Assembly (NCBI GenBank): GCA_015227615.1
Contig: JAALGZ010000004.1
Coordinates: 1,674,001-1,738,000 of the forward strand
Length of the DNA: 64,000 nucleotides
Direction: 5' to 3'
Source: Labyrinthula sp. Ha
Lineage: Eukaryota; Sar; Bigyra; Labyrinthulida; Labyrinthulaceae
Shown here: positions 36,752-48,822 of the stretch, one piece after another
How positions within the stretch are numbered: the first letter of the stretch is position 1
How the letters are laid out: each line of letters starts with the position of its first letter
The notes under the pieces: generated by a model
What the model saw: the letters and a program-made list of their open reading frames with translations, nothing else
What the model was told of the DNA's origin: nothing
Databases searched by the model: none
Program-made: the position numbers and the translations under genes

Positions 36752-38185
36752 TTAACCCGGTAAAGGAACTCTTCCTTCATCTTCACGACTCTTAGGCATT
36801 GGCAAATGGCTCACAGAAGGAAGCTTAAAGTGGGTATTAACTGGAGGTACACCAAGAGAATGGAAATCTTCATCATCCTCTAAGTGTATGTCTTTTCCAC
36901 TGGAAAATTCCTTTGCAATTGCTTCATGCTTCTTAACATCTTCTGCAGACACGCTAGGCTTTGCTTTCTTTATTAAACCAAGAACCTCGTCAAGTGTCAC
37001 TTTTGGTAGGTGTAGCTTTTTGGTTGGGAATCCTTCATCAAGCATTCTCATCTGCATGGCCCCTACATCATTTTCTTCACAAGGAACCAGTACTTTCTCA
37101 TGATTAGCCCCAAATCTACTCAAAAAACCCTTTTTGCTTCTTTTTTCTATAAATACGTATTTGAAGTATTTTGCGTGTAGACACTTACGAACTGGCAGCA
37201 TTAAAATATCTCTTGAAATTACTGCCACATCAGCAGAGCTAAATCCTTTTGTGCGCTTAGCAAACTCACCTAACTCAGCTTCTGTGAACATAGGTGCTTT
37301 TTTTCCCTCATCGGTGTCTTCCACCAAACTCTGTCGAAAAATTCTGTACCTTGTTTGAATCCCTGGCAGCGGAAGGTAAATCCGTTTTTCAAACCTCCTT
37401 CTCAGAGCAAAATCTAACTCATGCGCATGATTAGTAGCGCCTACTACCATTATTTTATTTGCTTCTGGGCCTTTCGCATCGATCAAATCTTGCATTTCAA
37501 GAAGGAGCTGGTTAAGCACACGACGCATTGACTCTGTTTTCTCTCCACCATCGCGCTTCATACCTATTGAATCAATTTCATCTATGAATATGACACAAGG
37601 TTTGCCAGTTTTCTTTACAGACTCCTTAGCTTCTTTAAATATTCTCTTCAATGCTTTCTCACTTTCTCCTTGCCACTTAGAAACAATTTCTGCAGATGAG
37701 AGTGGAATGAACGTCATATCCAACTCTTCAGAAAGTTTTGATACAACAAAAGATTTTCCAGTTCCAGGTGGTCCAAATAATAAAACTCCTTTCCACGGTT
37801 TTCTCTTTCCCTTGAACAATTGCGGCTGCAGAAGTGGCAGCAGTGTCGCTTCCTTTAAGTTTTGTTTAACAAAGTCTAATCCAGCAACGTCATCAAGTCC
37901 TCCTTTCTTAACAAATTTTTTCTTCTCCTGTGGCTTATGCTCTTTTTCGGCAAGTAACTCTTTAACAACTTCCAACCTGGATATATACCTTTGAACCCTT
38001 TCGATGTTTTGATGTCGCCTCAATCTGTTACGGTCTCTCTTAACTCCAAGTAGAAAGAGCTCACACGCTCTTGTGTAATTTACACTCGCCAGTGGATAGT
38101 TTTTATTCTCATCTGCCTCTATTGCTTTAGCGAGATAATTCTTCCCTTGTAGATATAAATTCGCCGAGTTTCCCTGAAGCACCAT
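36752..38185 (-). CDS. VPS4: VPS4-type AAA ATPase (ESCRT disassembly)
   Basis: 477 residues, single exon. The N-terminal MIT domain (about 14-80, KAIEADENKNYPLASVNYT) binds ESCRT-III tails; GGLDDVAGL opens the AAA cassette; Walker A is GPPGTGKS (138-145), Walker B is VIFIDEID (198-205), and the arginine fingers lie in LRRRFEKRIYLPLPG (about 261). The beta-domain region and the conserved terminal helix (KEFSSGKD) follow. Unlike the well-studied family members, which end soon after that helix, this protein continues about 45 residues with an acidic patch (LEDDEDF) and a Pro-rich end. Katanin and spastin are excluded by the MIT sequence and the VPS4 tail helix. The upstream 266 bases are shared with the divergent TMEM256 gene. 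Confidence 0.93.
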   Translation of the reverse strand: MVLQGNSANLYLQGKNYLAKAIEADENKNYPLASVNYTRACELFLLGVKRDRNRLRRHQNIERVQRYISRLEVVKELLAEKEHKPQEKKKFVKKGGLDDVAGLDFVKQNLKEATLLPLLQPQLFKGKRKPWKGVLLFGPPGTGKSFVVSKLSEELDMTFIPLSSAEIVSKWQGESEKALKRIFKEAKESVKKTGKPCVIFIDEIDSIGMKRDGGEKTESMRRVLNQLLLEMQDLIDAKGPEANKIMVVGATNHAHELDFALRRRFEKRIYLPLPGIQTRYRIFRQSLVEDTDEGKKAPMFTEAELGEFAKRTKGFSSADVAVISRDILMLPVRKCLHAKYFKYVFIEKRSKKGFLSRFGANHEKVLVPCEENDVGAMQMRMLDEGFPTKKLHLPKVTLDEVLGLIKKAKPSVSAEDVKKHEAIAKEFSSGKDIHLEDDEDFHSLGVPPVNTHFKLPSVSHLPMPKSREDEGRVPLPG

Positions 38186-38451
38186 TTTAACTGCAGTTTA
38201 TCAATACAAAGAATATTCTGGACATTTCACAGTATATGTACTACGCAAGTAAGATTACCGGAAGGGTAATGTTTCATGGTAAACGCAAATTTGTAATATT
38301 TCTTATATCAAGTTTCGCTATTACGAGACAGTACCAGTAATCCAGTTTCAATATCTACGAATCTATCTACCAATAAAGAAGCATTATTCTCAAAATTGAC
38401 CAATGAAATGTAATTCAGAACTGAGTTACGGAGATACAAAGATAAGATTTT
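38186..38451. promoter_or_regulatory. Shared upstream region of VPS4 and TMEM256
   Basis: The only 266 bases between two divergent start codons, so both promoters must lie here or inside the genes. I recognise no specific factor site. Confidence 0.4.
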
Positions 38452-38793
38452 ATGTTTAACAATTTACTTCAAGTTGCTGGCTTAATGGGTGCTTCTGCTG
38501 TAGCCCTTGGTGCCTTTGGAGCTCATGGTTTGGCAGGTATGAATGTAGAACCAAAACTTATTGAATCTTGGAAAACAGCAGCGCACTATCACTTGATTCA
38601 TTCTTTAGCAGTTCTCTATCTCCATTCGGCGAAGATCCCCAACAAACAAACACCTGCGAAGTTATTCATATTAGGAACCCTCCTATTCTCTGGAAGCATT
38701 TATACTTTAGTTCTGACGAAACTTAAAGTTGGAATCGTTACCCCCATTGGCGGAACGCTCTTGATTTCTGGCTGGATATCCTTAATCTTGTAG
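38452..38793 (+). CDS. TMEM256 / DUF423 membrane protein
   Basis: 113 residues, single exon. Four hydrophobic segments and the DUF423 signature are visible: GASAVALGAFGAHGL near the N-terminus, then WKTAAHYHLIHSLAVL, and GGTLLISGW near the end. The family is a small conserved membrane protein of bacteria and of eukaryotes (TMEM256); function is unknown, with a mitochondrial or secretory location suggested for animal members. Convergent with NDUFB9, 41 bases between stops. Confidence 0.93.
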   Translation: MFNNLLQVAGLMGASAVALGAFGAHGLAGMNVEPKLIESWKTAAHYHLIHSLAVLYLHSAKIPNKQTPAKLFILGTLLFSGSIYTLVLTKLKVGIVTPIGGTLLISGWISLIL

Positions 38794-38834
38794 ACTATAG
38801 GTTATTAGACGCAATAATTAAAGTAAACTTAACT

Positions 38835-39260
38835 TTAATGAGGCCGAAAGGTAACTGGGATAGAATCCAAATGAATTGGAGTATTTGTTCCGGTGCGTGC
38901 ATCTTCTGGAATTTCTTCTCCAGCGTACACAACCTCGGGTGGAGGTGTTGGGTTTCTCATGAACTTAGATCCACCAGGCATCCATGGAATAATATACGGC
39001 TCTGGATGAGCCATGTCTTTCAACTTAGCTTCATACTTTTCCAGATAGTATAAACTCTCCTTTTCTGGTAAATCTTTCAGCTGGCGAAATCCATCGTGAA
39101 TCTTTTGGCATTCTTGGATATATACGTCCCGGTGCACAGACCAATGAAACTGATTCTTTAGCATTGCACGATATAATCTAGTTACCCGTTGTTGATGAGA
39201 TAAAGGTTCTTTTGCAACCTCTAAACTCTGCTTTAACACTGATCTAAATGATGAGTTCAT
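38835..39260 (-). CDS. NDUFB9: Mitochondrial complex I subunit NDUFB9 (LYR protein)
   Basis: 141 residues, single exon, slightly shorter than the animal B22 subunit. LYR motif at residues 29-31 (VTRLYRAMLKN) in a helical LYR domain, followed by YLEKYEAKL and the conserved PYIIPWMPGGSKFMRNPTPP stretch that sets NDUFB9 apart from other LYR proteins. The family binds the mitochondrial acyl carrier protein and sits at the tip of the complex I membrane arm. Its presence shows that the organism has a standard complex I. Confidence 0.92.
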   Translation of the reverse strand: MNSSFRSVLKQSLEVAKEPLSHQQRVTRLYRAMLKNQFHWSVHRDVYIQECQKIHDGFRQLKDLPEKESLYYLEKYEAKLKDMAHPEPYIIPWMPGGSKFMRNPTPPPEVVYAGEEIPEDARTGTNTPIHLDSIPVTFRPH

Positions 39261-39485
39261 TACTTCAAGGTTTGATTTTTATTCGACCAATCAGATCATA
39301 ATTTTGGACAAATCAATTTGTTTGAAGTTTCATTGGTTCCTTGACTTTTTAAAATGAAAAAGGCAAGACAAAACTTTCCAAAACGAAAGCAAACACCAAA
39401 ATCATATCCAACCCTTCAACACGAAGAGCATTGAGTTGGAAGCTTAACTCTACTTTATGATTTAAGTTTCCAAGAAGCCAAAGAT

Positions 39486-39647
39486 ATGGAGAGAAAGAAA
39501 CTGAAATATTTACCAAAGAACCTCAACCTGCCTCACGATCGTTACCAGTCAACGAAGCGCAAAATTCCAGGGCAATATCGGTTGTATCAGCGTTTTTTTA
39601 TTGCTTCACTTCTTACAATCTTCAGTCTATCGAGCAATATGCCATAG
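39486..39647 (+). CDS. Possible small gene (uncertain)
   Basis: A 53-codon frame starting MERKKLKYLPKNLN, basic, with a hydrophobic end. The segment 39592-39625 has GT...AG ends (34 nt) with a pyrimidine-rich tail ending TTCAG, so it could be an intron; splicing would give an end at 39654. In the same frame upstream, 39354 opens a basic stretch (MKKARQNFPKRKQTPKSYP) interrupted by one TGA before 39486. Whether this is a small divergent gene beside NDUFB9, a pseudogene, or chance is open. I recognise no family. Confidence 0.2.
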   Translation: MERKKLKYLPKNLNLPHDRYQSTKRKIPGQYRLYQRFFIASLLTIFSLSSNMP

Positions 39648-39654
39648 CTTTTGA

Positions 39655-40896
39655 CACGGACCTCTCGGTTTACAGCAAGGTGAAAGTAAAGGAGTAGGAC
39701 ACCTCAATAGTACGAGGCCTTATAAACTGAAGTGGATTTTTACAGGTCTCTCTAAATACGCACATATAGAAAAGAAAGGCATAAGCCATTTGAGAGTTTC
39801 TGTTGACAGTGACATGAAAAATAATTGATAAAGATAAGGTTTTACGGGTTAAATCTAGGTTACACTCTAAAAGGTTCTATATTCTTCATATATATTCGCT
39901 CTGCACAGGGATGAGAACGATATTATACAACTATTTCTTTTGAAGACTTCAAAAAGCCATTTGCATACCCAGAAGGGAATATCTCAGGATCATATTTGGA
40001 GACTACAATGTACAGATACAGCAAAACGAATCAGAAAGCAACTGGAGCTTTGGGCTCTCAGCTGGAACAAACCGAAACAGGAAATTACCCCAACACATCT
40101 TCGATAAGCTCTAGGTATCAAGCATCCTCTCACATGATTTACCAGGGAAAATACTCAAGGAACTAAGTAACATACTTTTTAAGTTAAACAAGTAATCAAA
40201 CACACTCAGGAAACAATTTCAGTTTAACGTGTAAGTGAGACACCGAATTTTTCCGCTAGATACCAGTTGAAGCAAGCCTCGAAGACAAGATCCATAATAG
40301 AACCGAAGTGTATAACCTAGCAGTCGAAAACCTAGCTTCATAAAGGTTTAAGAAAAATTTTAAAAACATGACAGATCGCATCGTAAGTAGGAATTAGATT
40401 TAATATATATATTGTAAATGAATAGTTGTTAATTGTTTTCGTTTTGATTGTGGACAATAAAATTGTGACTATGATTCTTATGAAATGATTTTAATTTTAT
40501 TTTGAATATAAAATAAAAGGCAGTGCAGGATTGATCTACATGACTTGGCACTAAATCATGAGAACAATATTCTTTCATTTTGCACTGTATCAAAACCGTA
40601 CTAAAATGAGGAACGTGACGCAGCTGTATCTTACTCTTGAACTACTCGCGCATAATATGACCATGTTTTGAAGGTTTCTATACGATTCAAAGATGCAACA
40701 ACACTCTTGATATATTTTTTCCAAGATTAAGTTACCGAATTTTGGATGGAAAATTGATGATTATCAAAAATCTATTAGAATAGTTTCCTAAGTATTAATG
40801 ATTCTTACCATGAAAAATATAGCTAAAAAACCTATTGATGAATTATTAATAAATCAAACTCGAGTTTGAAATCCTGTTTGAGTTTTCCATTAAAAT
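39655..40896. other. Intergenic interval left of the duplication
   Basis: About 1.2 kb, AT-rich, with no gene or RNA that I can recognise. It has no similarity that I can see to the gamma-SNAP gene bordering the other copy of the repeat. Confidence 0.5.
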
Positions 40897-43740
40897 ATTA
40901 ATGGAATTACGGGGTAATGCACTATCATTCTTTGATGTGGAGAATCAAATGCTAACATTTACAAATATATTTCTTTATTACGGAGTCAAAATCTTCAATT
41001 ATCTGGAAAAAACTAAGAAAACCCTAAATTTTACTTTGCATGACAAAATGTTATTGGAATTTCAACAAGTATTCATTTTATTTAAAAGTTTATGGAAGAT
41101 TATCTCTTTTAAGAAATAAACCATCGTGAATTAGAATTCTTGTGATCGTTCTTATACTTTTACAAAGTGCAAAACCAAATGCTACAATGTATTAAATACC
41201 TTTATAAGAGGAATCTCGGGTATGATCATAGTGTAAGCCTAGCACCTAACCTACATTCTTGAAGAAACTAAAACATATAAAGCAAAGAGCACTCAGAAAA
41301 ATAAAAATACAAAACTGAAATTTTTTTTTGAATATTTATATTGATCTGAAAGTTTTAAACTTTTATTTACAACTATGCAGATTACCAAAATACATCTCTC
41401 CTTTCTGGTGAAGTTATGATTTTTTACCCTTGAATTAAGATGCACTCCAGAGAACAGAGATCTATGGTAGAACCTTTGCTTATTACCTCATTTCCATTAT
41501 AGAAATTGCTTTGTATTCTTATTGATCTTAAGCTATCTCCAGTTCTTTTTTTTATTATTCTTGATTTAACTGCGGTAAGCTGTTATGATAATGAAGATGA
41601 GCAGGAGGACAATAAACAGCTTTAATCTGAGACGTAATACCATTTTACTTTGACCAGTTAGAAATTATTTTCACTGTCAAACACATGTCGTTTTCCCTAA
41701 GATTCCGTACCATAAAAAATACATTCTATCTTTTGTAAAACTTAAAACCCCTATGTTAGAGCCTGTTTCATGCTACTGACTGTTAGAACTACAAATACAA
41801 CATTACAGAAGGAACCTTTGTCACATAATCACACAAGCAAACTTAACTAATTCATTACAAATACAGGTAAGCTGCGTGAAATCTTATCTAAAGGTATGAA
41901 TTGGGTATAATAAGCGAGCTGAAATATTATTTTAAATCCTCTTCTTTGAAGCTTAAACACTTATAACTTCTCCAAATGAAGCTAGCATCCTTCAGTAAGT
42001 TTAAAGGCAGCTGGAGGAGACCGCATTATAAATGTATTTGGGAAAATTACTTGACCTATAGATTGTTGAAACCGTTTTGTCTTATTTGAGACTCTCCGGA
42101 GAAGTTTGTGTTGAATCTTTAAGCCATGAATTTTGATTCTCCAATAACAACCTTTGTCTAATGAATAAGAAATATAACTATCGATCATATTATTTAAAAA
42201 CCTCTCTTACTCAACTAGTTCCTTAAATCACTTAACAAATACAAAATATTACTGTATTTTTCACTTAACCCAAGAAAATCCCTCCTAAAATACTTTTTAG
42301 TCTAAACCTTTCGATGAAGAGCTGATAATTCATACATAGCTCACCAAGCAAGAACTTATTGAATTTGTTTTATATTTAGTTTTTCATCACTTCTATATAT
42401 TTTAGATTAATTTAGAAAACAGGATGTTCAAACTTATATACCTCAAGCACAGGTTCATAGAAAGGTATAATTCGATGTTTCTTTGGTTCAATATTGGGTT
42501 TAAAATAATAAAATATTGCTTGTAAATACAAGACACTACTGTTCGACCCCATTAGATGTGTGGATTCCTGGGACAGAATTAAGATTTAGTATTGGATATT
42601 GTGAAGCATTTTCCTCGGTTATACTTCCGAAATTATCTAAGAGAATTATTGCACACAAACAAAAAAGGGAAAACGATGCGCAACTATTCAATATATATAC
42701 GATAGACATCTAATAAATTCATATTTTCTTTTCTTCTGTTACCTAATTTAAATTGGTAATCTATTTTACATTTATCTCTAGTTGTCTTAAGGTACAATTC
42801 TTTAAATACCATCAATTGAGATCTTGAGCATCTGGATTGGAGATACTGTCAGGGCTTCTTATGTAAATCAAAATCAAAAGAAACTATAATGATGAAACCA
42901 CAGGTAAAATAGTTATTGACAACTAATAAAAAACGTCCTTTTGTCTCTATGTTTCAAATATTCAAATGTTATCAACTTACTGAAGAGTCAAGATAAATTA
43001 ACCTCATTGAATGTAATGGTGACAATGCTAAAAAACCCAGCGGAAATCAAATCACGGCAAAAGTGGACTGAAAAGAGATATACTAGCTGTTGGTAACAAG
43101 AAATGGATTTATCTTAATTTGTCACCAAGAATGTATTCAACGAGGGAAATCTGATTTCTTACAAGAAGCTCTTTGAAATACATTTGTTTCGTCCACAGTC
43201 TTCTAAAGGAAATAATGAATTATTGTCCACATAGATAGCGGAATAGGTCTTCTGTTCAGATGCTATGTCATAATTCTTATTTTTCTGTGGCGGATATGTT
43301 TAGCTCGGGGTAACTACAAGAATGAATATCAGATTTCTATCGAAACTTACCTCGCAAATATAATGAACTCTTAGAGGGCTTTGAGATTCTAGAGCAGCTT
43401 GAGGTTACTGCAAAAAAGATGAATACCAAGGAGGAATGAATCTTGCCTTAAGTTAGTACACTCAGATATGCATATGTTTCAAGATACTAGAACTCTTTCA
43501 TATCCAAGACTTATGACGATTCGCGATAAAACAACTGGTTGTTATGTGAGGACAACTAAGCAGCATTTGAGTAGATTATTTGTAGTATCCGCATGATGCT
43601 ATGTCAATATGTCCATAGGCTATAGATAACTTCGTTTGCTTTATTCGAGAAGTAGTCCCTAGAGGAAATGAACAGTCATAAACGCTCGCCAGTTCTTAAT
43701 CCACAGGATAAACCAAGAAGCATTTAAACAGTCTAAGGAT
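40897..43740 (+). repeat. Direct segmental duplication, copy A (about 2.8 kb)
   Basis: Matches 52713-55560 in the same orientation at an offset of about 11.8 kb. The left border is sharp at ATTAATGGAATTACGG. Scattered differences occur in the first 600 bases; I see none over about 1.4 kb (roughly 41510-42915); then differences become steadily denser until similarity fades near 43740. Small open frames inside (72, 68 and 65 codons) recur in both copies. The 72-codon frame differs mostly at amino-acid-changing positions, so it does not look like a protein under selection. No terminal inverted repeats or LTRs were seen. Confidence 0.92.
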
Positions 43741-46700
43741 TACGATTAGCAATAATTCAGATTAAAATTTCAAAGCTACTGTCAGGCTAATAGAGACAAA
43801 GTCATATGTATAAGATGGAATCCCTTATGGTACAAACAAAAGTCGGGTAAAGTAACCCATGTTATGGTAATAAACGAAGCTCCTAATTCCTTTAAACTTG
43901 TTATTATACCTTAAGTTGGCTAACTGATATCTATGAACTCTTCTTTACTTCATTAAATTGTGACTCAACTTGACCGAATTTAATAGCCTGGACTAGCAAG
44001 GTGACCTCATTCAACCCTGTTAGTTTGAGAAAGGGTTAAAACGAGTTATATAAACAATATTGCACTTTGTTCATTGGGTTAGGTGTCAAGTGGATTATCA
44101 TTTCTATAAGGACAACTCAAGATTGATAAATTTAACAAATCCTGTATTTTCTCCGGTTGGATAAAGTAATTATTGCCTTGGATAATTGCTCGAAATAATT
44201 GGGGGTAGTCGAAACTACTGAAACTATTTGAACACTTATCTATGTTTAATACCACACAACCATGGGGTGCTGATATAAGCATTCAAATAAACCATAGTTA
44301 CCAGTTGGTCACACTATGCTAAATTTTTTGATCAATAGAATGATATGGTTATGTTAGTATTTTTTATTATGGTTTCATTTTTAATAGCACTTAATACCTG
44401 TATTAGTATCATGCCTTTGGCTCGTTCGGGCTCGAGACATCCCAACTTATCGGCTTATGCGAGGAAGCCTTGCAAACTATTGACAAGATTTTAAGTCAAC
44501 AAACTCTGGTTGCTTTATTAGTACAAGACATGATTATCACCAATGAAGAAAATAGTAAAGTTCCTGAATCATTTAAAACATTTGACCTAGGTTTCATTTT
44601 CATGTTTTAGTAAGATTCATGCGAAATAACGACAGAACATATCAGAACAAAAAGCTACGCTTCTAGGAGATTCTCTATATTTGAAGACAGTGTAGACAAT
44701 AAGAGACTCCTTACGCTCACACAAGCTGTTCCTTCATGTGGTGATAGGAAGTGGCATAATTCTACCTTTGCTGCGTTAATAGCCGTGCCCACAGATGCTA
44801 AGAACTTGGTATATTCAAGCGGAATCCTAATTCTCATGTTCCTTTTCCTACTGGTAGACATTAGCTCTAAACATACACTAATAATGTTATCGGGTTTTCC
44901 AGGATTTAAGCAAAATATAACAACTCCAGCGATATATGCGCGAGTTACAGTTTAAGTTTTAGCGGCAATTACATTAGTTGAACACGGAATGATTTGGTAG
45001 GTATCTTGTTATTCTCAGTGAGTATATCGACTCTTGAGTTTAGTGTTCCCTTAACATCTTGATTTTGATGCACTACTGGTTTCTTTCTATGCTTCGATCT
45101 TACTTATTTTTTTCTAGGCAGGTTTAACAGAATGTATACATTCCATTTCTTTGTCAATGAAACACTGGAATAACGTCGAACCCATATGCAAAACTTCACG
45201 ACATTGGCAACGTTATCTATAATAACTTATGGGCTCAATGGTTATAGTAGTAGTACATTCAGGCCATTTCACCATTTTTGGGAGCATTCAGTCTCTTGTG
45301 GACAGGTTATTTCCGCTTTCTGGTCATCTAAGAAGCAATGTCTTCTCTATAGTTAAAAACTCAGCTCTGGAAGCGCAACATTCGTCTACAGCTCAGAATA
45401 TCTAGAGCATAGATCTCATACTCTCCAAAGACTTGAGCAAAGTGGGTATTTGCATTTCCGTTTTTCTCCATTGACGCAAGTTGGAGAGATATGCAGATTC
45501 ATAGAAACAGATATTACCTGAGGAGCTTCGCGCAATACATTTTAGAGAATTTGTAGTGTAGTCCCACTATATACCCCTTCCTCTTAGCACTTAGACCTAA
45601 CACAAGCATATATATCTCAAATTGTTCTTAGGTTACTATTGTTAATTTTGGCTAGGTTTGATGCCCGGGTTGGGAGCACTCACCAGGAGAATATGACACT
45701 TAGCTATGACAGCGGAATTTCTTCCTAGGATACGAGTTTTCGTAATCTCGATGTTGCAATTGTAAATACTCCATTCGGTATTCTTCCGCCATATTATCTC
45801 GAAATCTGAATACAATTCTCGATAGGGAATTCCACAAGAAAGTTAACAAGGTACTAAGTTGCCGAAACAGATAAGTTGTTTAAGGTTTTGCAGATCTTCC
45901 CAATTCCATATTTTGATTTAAGGGATCAAATAGGTGCCAGTAGAAGCCTGTTACTCATCCTAACAAACTTCAGGTTCTTTTTATTGTGAATTAAGCAGCG
46001 TTTTCATTCATCCCATAATGTAGTATTATGTTTCGAACCAAATAAAATTTTCCTTCAATAACAGAGTGAAATCTGTAGCTTTACCCCCAGATATGCTGAC
46101 CAGTTTTATTTTGTTAAGTTTTTAATGAATTAGTTTACTTCTCTGTTAGTGTTCTTGTTACTTGAGCAGCGTGGATGGTAAAAGCTATGTTAGCAACATA
46201 CATTCAAAGCATGGAATTGGTAGCTTGAAGGTTTTTATATTTTGCAGGAGTTTTTGGTTGAGTTTTCGAATGCCAATAACATGACTGGGATTTGTTTCGA
46301 TGAGGTTATTAGAGAACGATACTTCTGTCTATATTGTCTCTTTGAAATGGGTTTCACATCTTCCAAGAAACCATGACCCTAGGTGTCAGTGAGGAGAATA
46401 TAAGCACAACAATGAAGTAATGGTTGTTTAATGAGGTATGTTGAAATCTCTGGCTCATTTAGGATAGTCAAACAATAAAGCGATAAATCTCTGTCCGTAA
46501 CACAGGAATATTTTTAGAATCATTCCATGAATGGTTTAGTAAGGGCCTTTGCTCTCAAAGAAAATTTACTCTTTGAAGATTAAATTTATATATTAGTTAA
46601 AAATCATTGTGTTTCATTTTTTTTTCTAGGTTATTGCACTTGATCCCATGGTATTTTTTTTCTTTGATTGCTACGCTTTTTCGTTTTGTGTACGGAAGCC

Positions 46701-47295
46701 GTTCTCTGAATCCTTGTCTAGCCAATTCCAGGAAATTAAAAGTCTCTGTGTTCAATCTCTGAAGACAGACCCTCAACAGAGTAGAAAGCTTTTTCGAGCT
46801 CTCGGCTCGGTTTGGTCTTTATGTTTTCTCTTAGTGTAATCAAATATTCTTGATTAGTTAAACTCTCCCAAGTTCCTATATCTCCTTTGGAAAAAAGTGA
46901 AACTGCAACTGCATTTTATTCGATCAATCAGTTTTTATTAATTTTTAAGAAGTTACAATCTATAGTAATGCTCCAACGTAAATATTTAAGGAGAAGAGCT
47001 CTTTTAAAGCTCGGTTATTTATTTTATCTGCTTTCTGGCTTCTTGTCAAAATCTGGTAATATCTATATATTTCAGTATAAAATATTGTCTTATAGTAAGA
47101 ATTTTTATTATAGTTTTTATCGAATAGCTAGTTTATCTACTGTAACGTATCGAACTGGTGGAATTCAGTATAAGGTATTTTTCTTTTCATATTTCGCGCA
47201 ACGTCTGTTCAGATATACAGTAAATTATCCAATCAAATTAGATCAAAACTGGTTATCCAATCAATTTAGAATTAAGAAAAGTACCAAACAAAAAG
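43741..47295. other. Gene-poor interval left of SRP68
   Basis: About 3.6 kb. A reverse-transcriptase-like fossil is listed at 44079-44282. A 68-codon minus frame at 44655-44861 and a + frame ending at 47309 have no recognisable motif. Otherwise nothing is supportable. Confidence 0.5.
44079..44282 (-). mobile_element. Possible fossil of a Ty3/gypsy-like reverse transcriptase segment
   Basis: The minus strand reads like the part of an LTR-retrotransposon polymerase just after the active site, with a dKC-type motif and an IQPEKIQDLLNL stretch as in the connection to RNase H. The rest of the element was not recognised; it is broken and old. Confidence 0.3.
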
Positions 47296-48822
47296 ATGGA
47301 ATCCTATAAAATTAAAGCAACTGCTGTAAATCCTCTTCCATTCACTTTTCTGCTTGCCAAGTTACAGAATGGATATAATTTAGAGGATATGAGTCAATAC
47401 TCTGGTTATGTAAAGTATCTCACAATGAAACTGAAGAAGTTGAATAAATTCGGTAAAAGGAACAACACCGAAGTGAGTTTTTTTGCGGAACTACTCAGAT
47501 GTGAAAGGGCTTATAGTACGGCTCAAAGTATTAAACACACTTTATCGGAAGCCGAGCAGATAGTCAATGGAAAACTTCAACAGAGGCTCATAGCTAGAAG
47601 TAAGAAAGCTACTGCACACTGTGACAAGCTTCTACGTCTGGGGAAGGGAGAATTTACAAACTCCGTTGACTCGGAGATTAAACTGTATGTTTCCTTTCTG
47701 GCTGGGAATCTAGCACTTGAAAAACAAGATTTTAAGGTTGGTCTTGAAATCTTCTTGCTTTGTAAAAATTTAGTTGATCAATTATTGAAGGTAGAGTGTT
47801 CCATACCGGTGAATAAGTATTTGGGTTCAAAAAAGGAATTTATAGAATATTCTATTGTATACTGCCAACGGTATTGTGAAAATGCTGAAAAAATACAGGA
47901 AGAGTTTCTTAAAGGAATTAAGGAAGGAGAAAGGGAACTAGTTATGGGCCTTGAAGATATGGACGAGAAGCTGTTGGTCTCATTTAATAACGAAAGGTTT
48001 CAAATTCTCAACAGCGAAGAGTTCACGTCTAAAAAGATATCTCTGCTAAGATCAACTTTAGAGGAAGTAACTACAGAGAGTGATTCACTAACAGACCTTA
48101 AAGTGAACTTTGAAGCTTATATGGAGAACAACTTTTCCAATATAACAACACAGAAAGAGTTGAGAGCGATTAAGCCTTTTAGTGTTTCTTTGAAAGAACA
48201 TGAAGATGTTAAAAACCGGCTTACTTCGTTGACAAAAGCTTTTGTTTCGGCGAAAAATGTTGAAGATTATTACAAGACTGAAAACCATTTAAACAAAACT
48301 GGATTGGAGAAGTTATTGTTGGCTCTGGATGCTGCGAAAAAAGAGTTTCAGATGATTATACATTTTTCCCGACTACAACTTCATAGGGGAGCTAATAAAA
48401 AAACTCTTTCACTCCTTGGACAAATTTTGAAAACACAGGTTAACTTTAATAAAAAGATTTTTATGACTTTGCTAGTTATAAGAGTTTGTTTTGGTGCTCA
48501 AATGTTACTTCAGCAAAATCAACCTGAGAAAGCAGCATCTCTTTTATTTGCTGCAGAGAAGGATGGACTGGATTCATCTTATGGACTACTTCGGAAACAG
48601 AAAGTAATTGTGGCCATCTATTTGGCAAATAAAGATAAGCCAAAGCTTGGCTTAGAGAAAGTTCAGGATGAGATCAAGTTAACTAAATTACCCGCAAAAC
48701 CTTTTGTTATGGATGTAGCATATGATCTAATGGACCCAAAACGAATGATTAGTGAGAAAGAAGAGGTAACTACGCGCGGTGAGGATTCAAAGAAAGAAAA
48801 GAAATGGTTTGGAATATGGTAG
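47296..48822 (+). CDS. SRP68: Signal recognition particle subunit SRP68
   Basis: 508 residues, single exon, somewhat shorter than animal SRP68 (about 620). The N-terminal RNA-binding part is recognisable: LLAKLQNGYNLEDMSQYSGY, then LTMKLKKLNKFGKRN and LLRCERAYSTAQSIK, followed by a helical tetratricopeptide-like middle (KLYVSFLAGNLALEKQDFK; YCQRYCENAEK) and a C-terminal helical region that in the family binds SRP72. Ends KKEKKWFGIW. Role: with SRP72 it binds SRP RNA and supports elongation arrest and translocation at the ER. The start chosen is the first Met before the family-like region. The overlapping upstream frame is considered noise. Confidence 0.9.
   Translation: MESYKIKATAVNPLPFTFLLAKLQNGYNLEDMSQYSGYVKYLTMKLKKLNKFGKRNNTEVSFFAELLRCERAYSTAQSIKHTLSEAEQIVNGKLQQRLIARSKKATAHCDKLLRLGKGEFTNSVDSEIKLYVSFLAGNLALEKQDFKVGLEIFLLCKNLVDQLLKVECSIPVNKYLGSKKEFIEYSIVYCQRYCENAEKIQEEFLKGIKEGERELVMGLEDMDEKLLVSFNNERFQILNSEEFTSKKISLLRSTLEEVTTESDSLTDLKVNFEAYMENNFSNITTQKELRAIKPFSVSLKEHEDVKNRLTSLTKAFVSAKNVEDYYKTENHLNKTGLEKLLLALDAAKKEFQMIIHFSRLQLHRGANKKTLSLLGQILKTQVNFNKKIFMTLLVIRVCFGAQMLLQQNQPEKAASLLFAAEKDGLDSSYGLLRKQKVIVAIYLANKDKPKLGLEKVQDEIKLTKLPAKPFVMDVAYDLMDPKRMISEKEEVTTRGEDSKKEKKWFGIW

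Noticed and set aside
40901-41119. 72-codon frame present in both duplication copies
   Set aside because: Recurrence comes from the duplication; the copies differ mostly at amino-acid-changing positions, so it is probably not a selected protein.
46887-47309. A 140-codon + strand frame just before SRP68
   Set aside because: It begins with TTG (first ATG near 46969), is rich in Tyr/Phe/Leu as AT-rich noise would be, overlaps the start of SRP68 and has no family motif.
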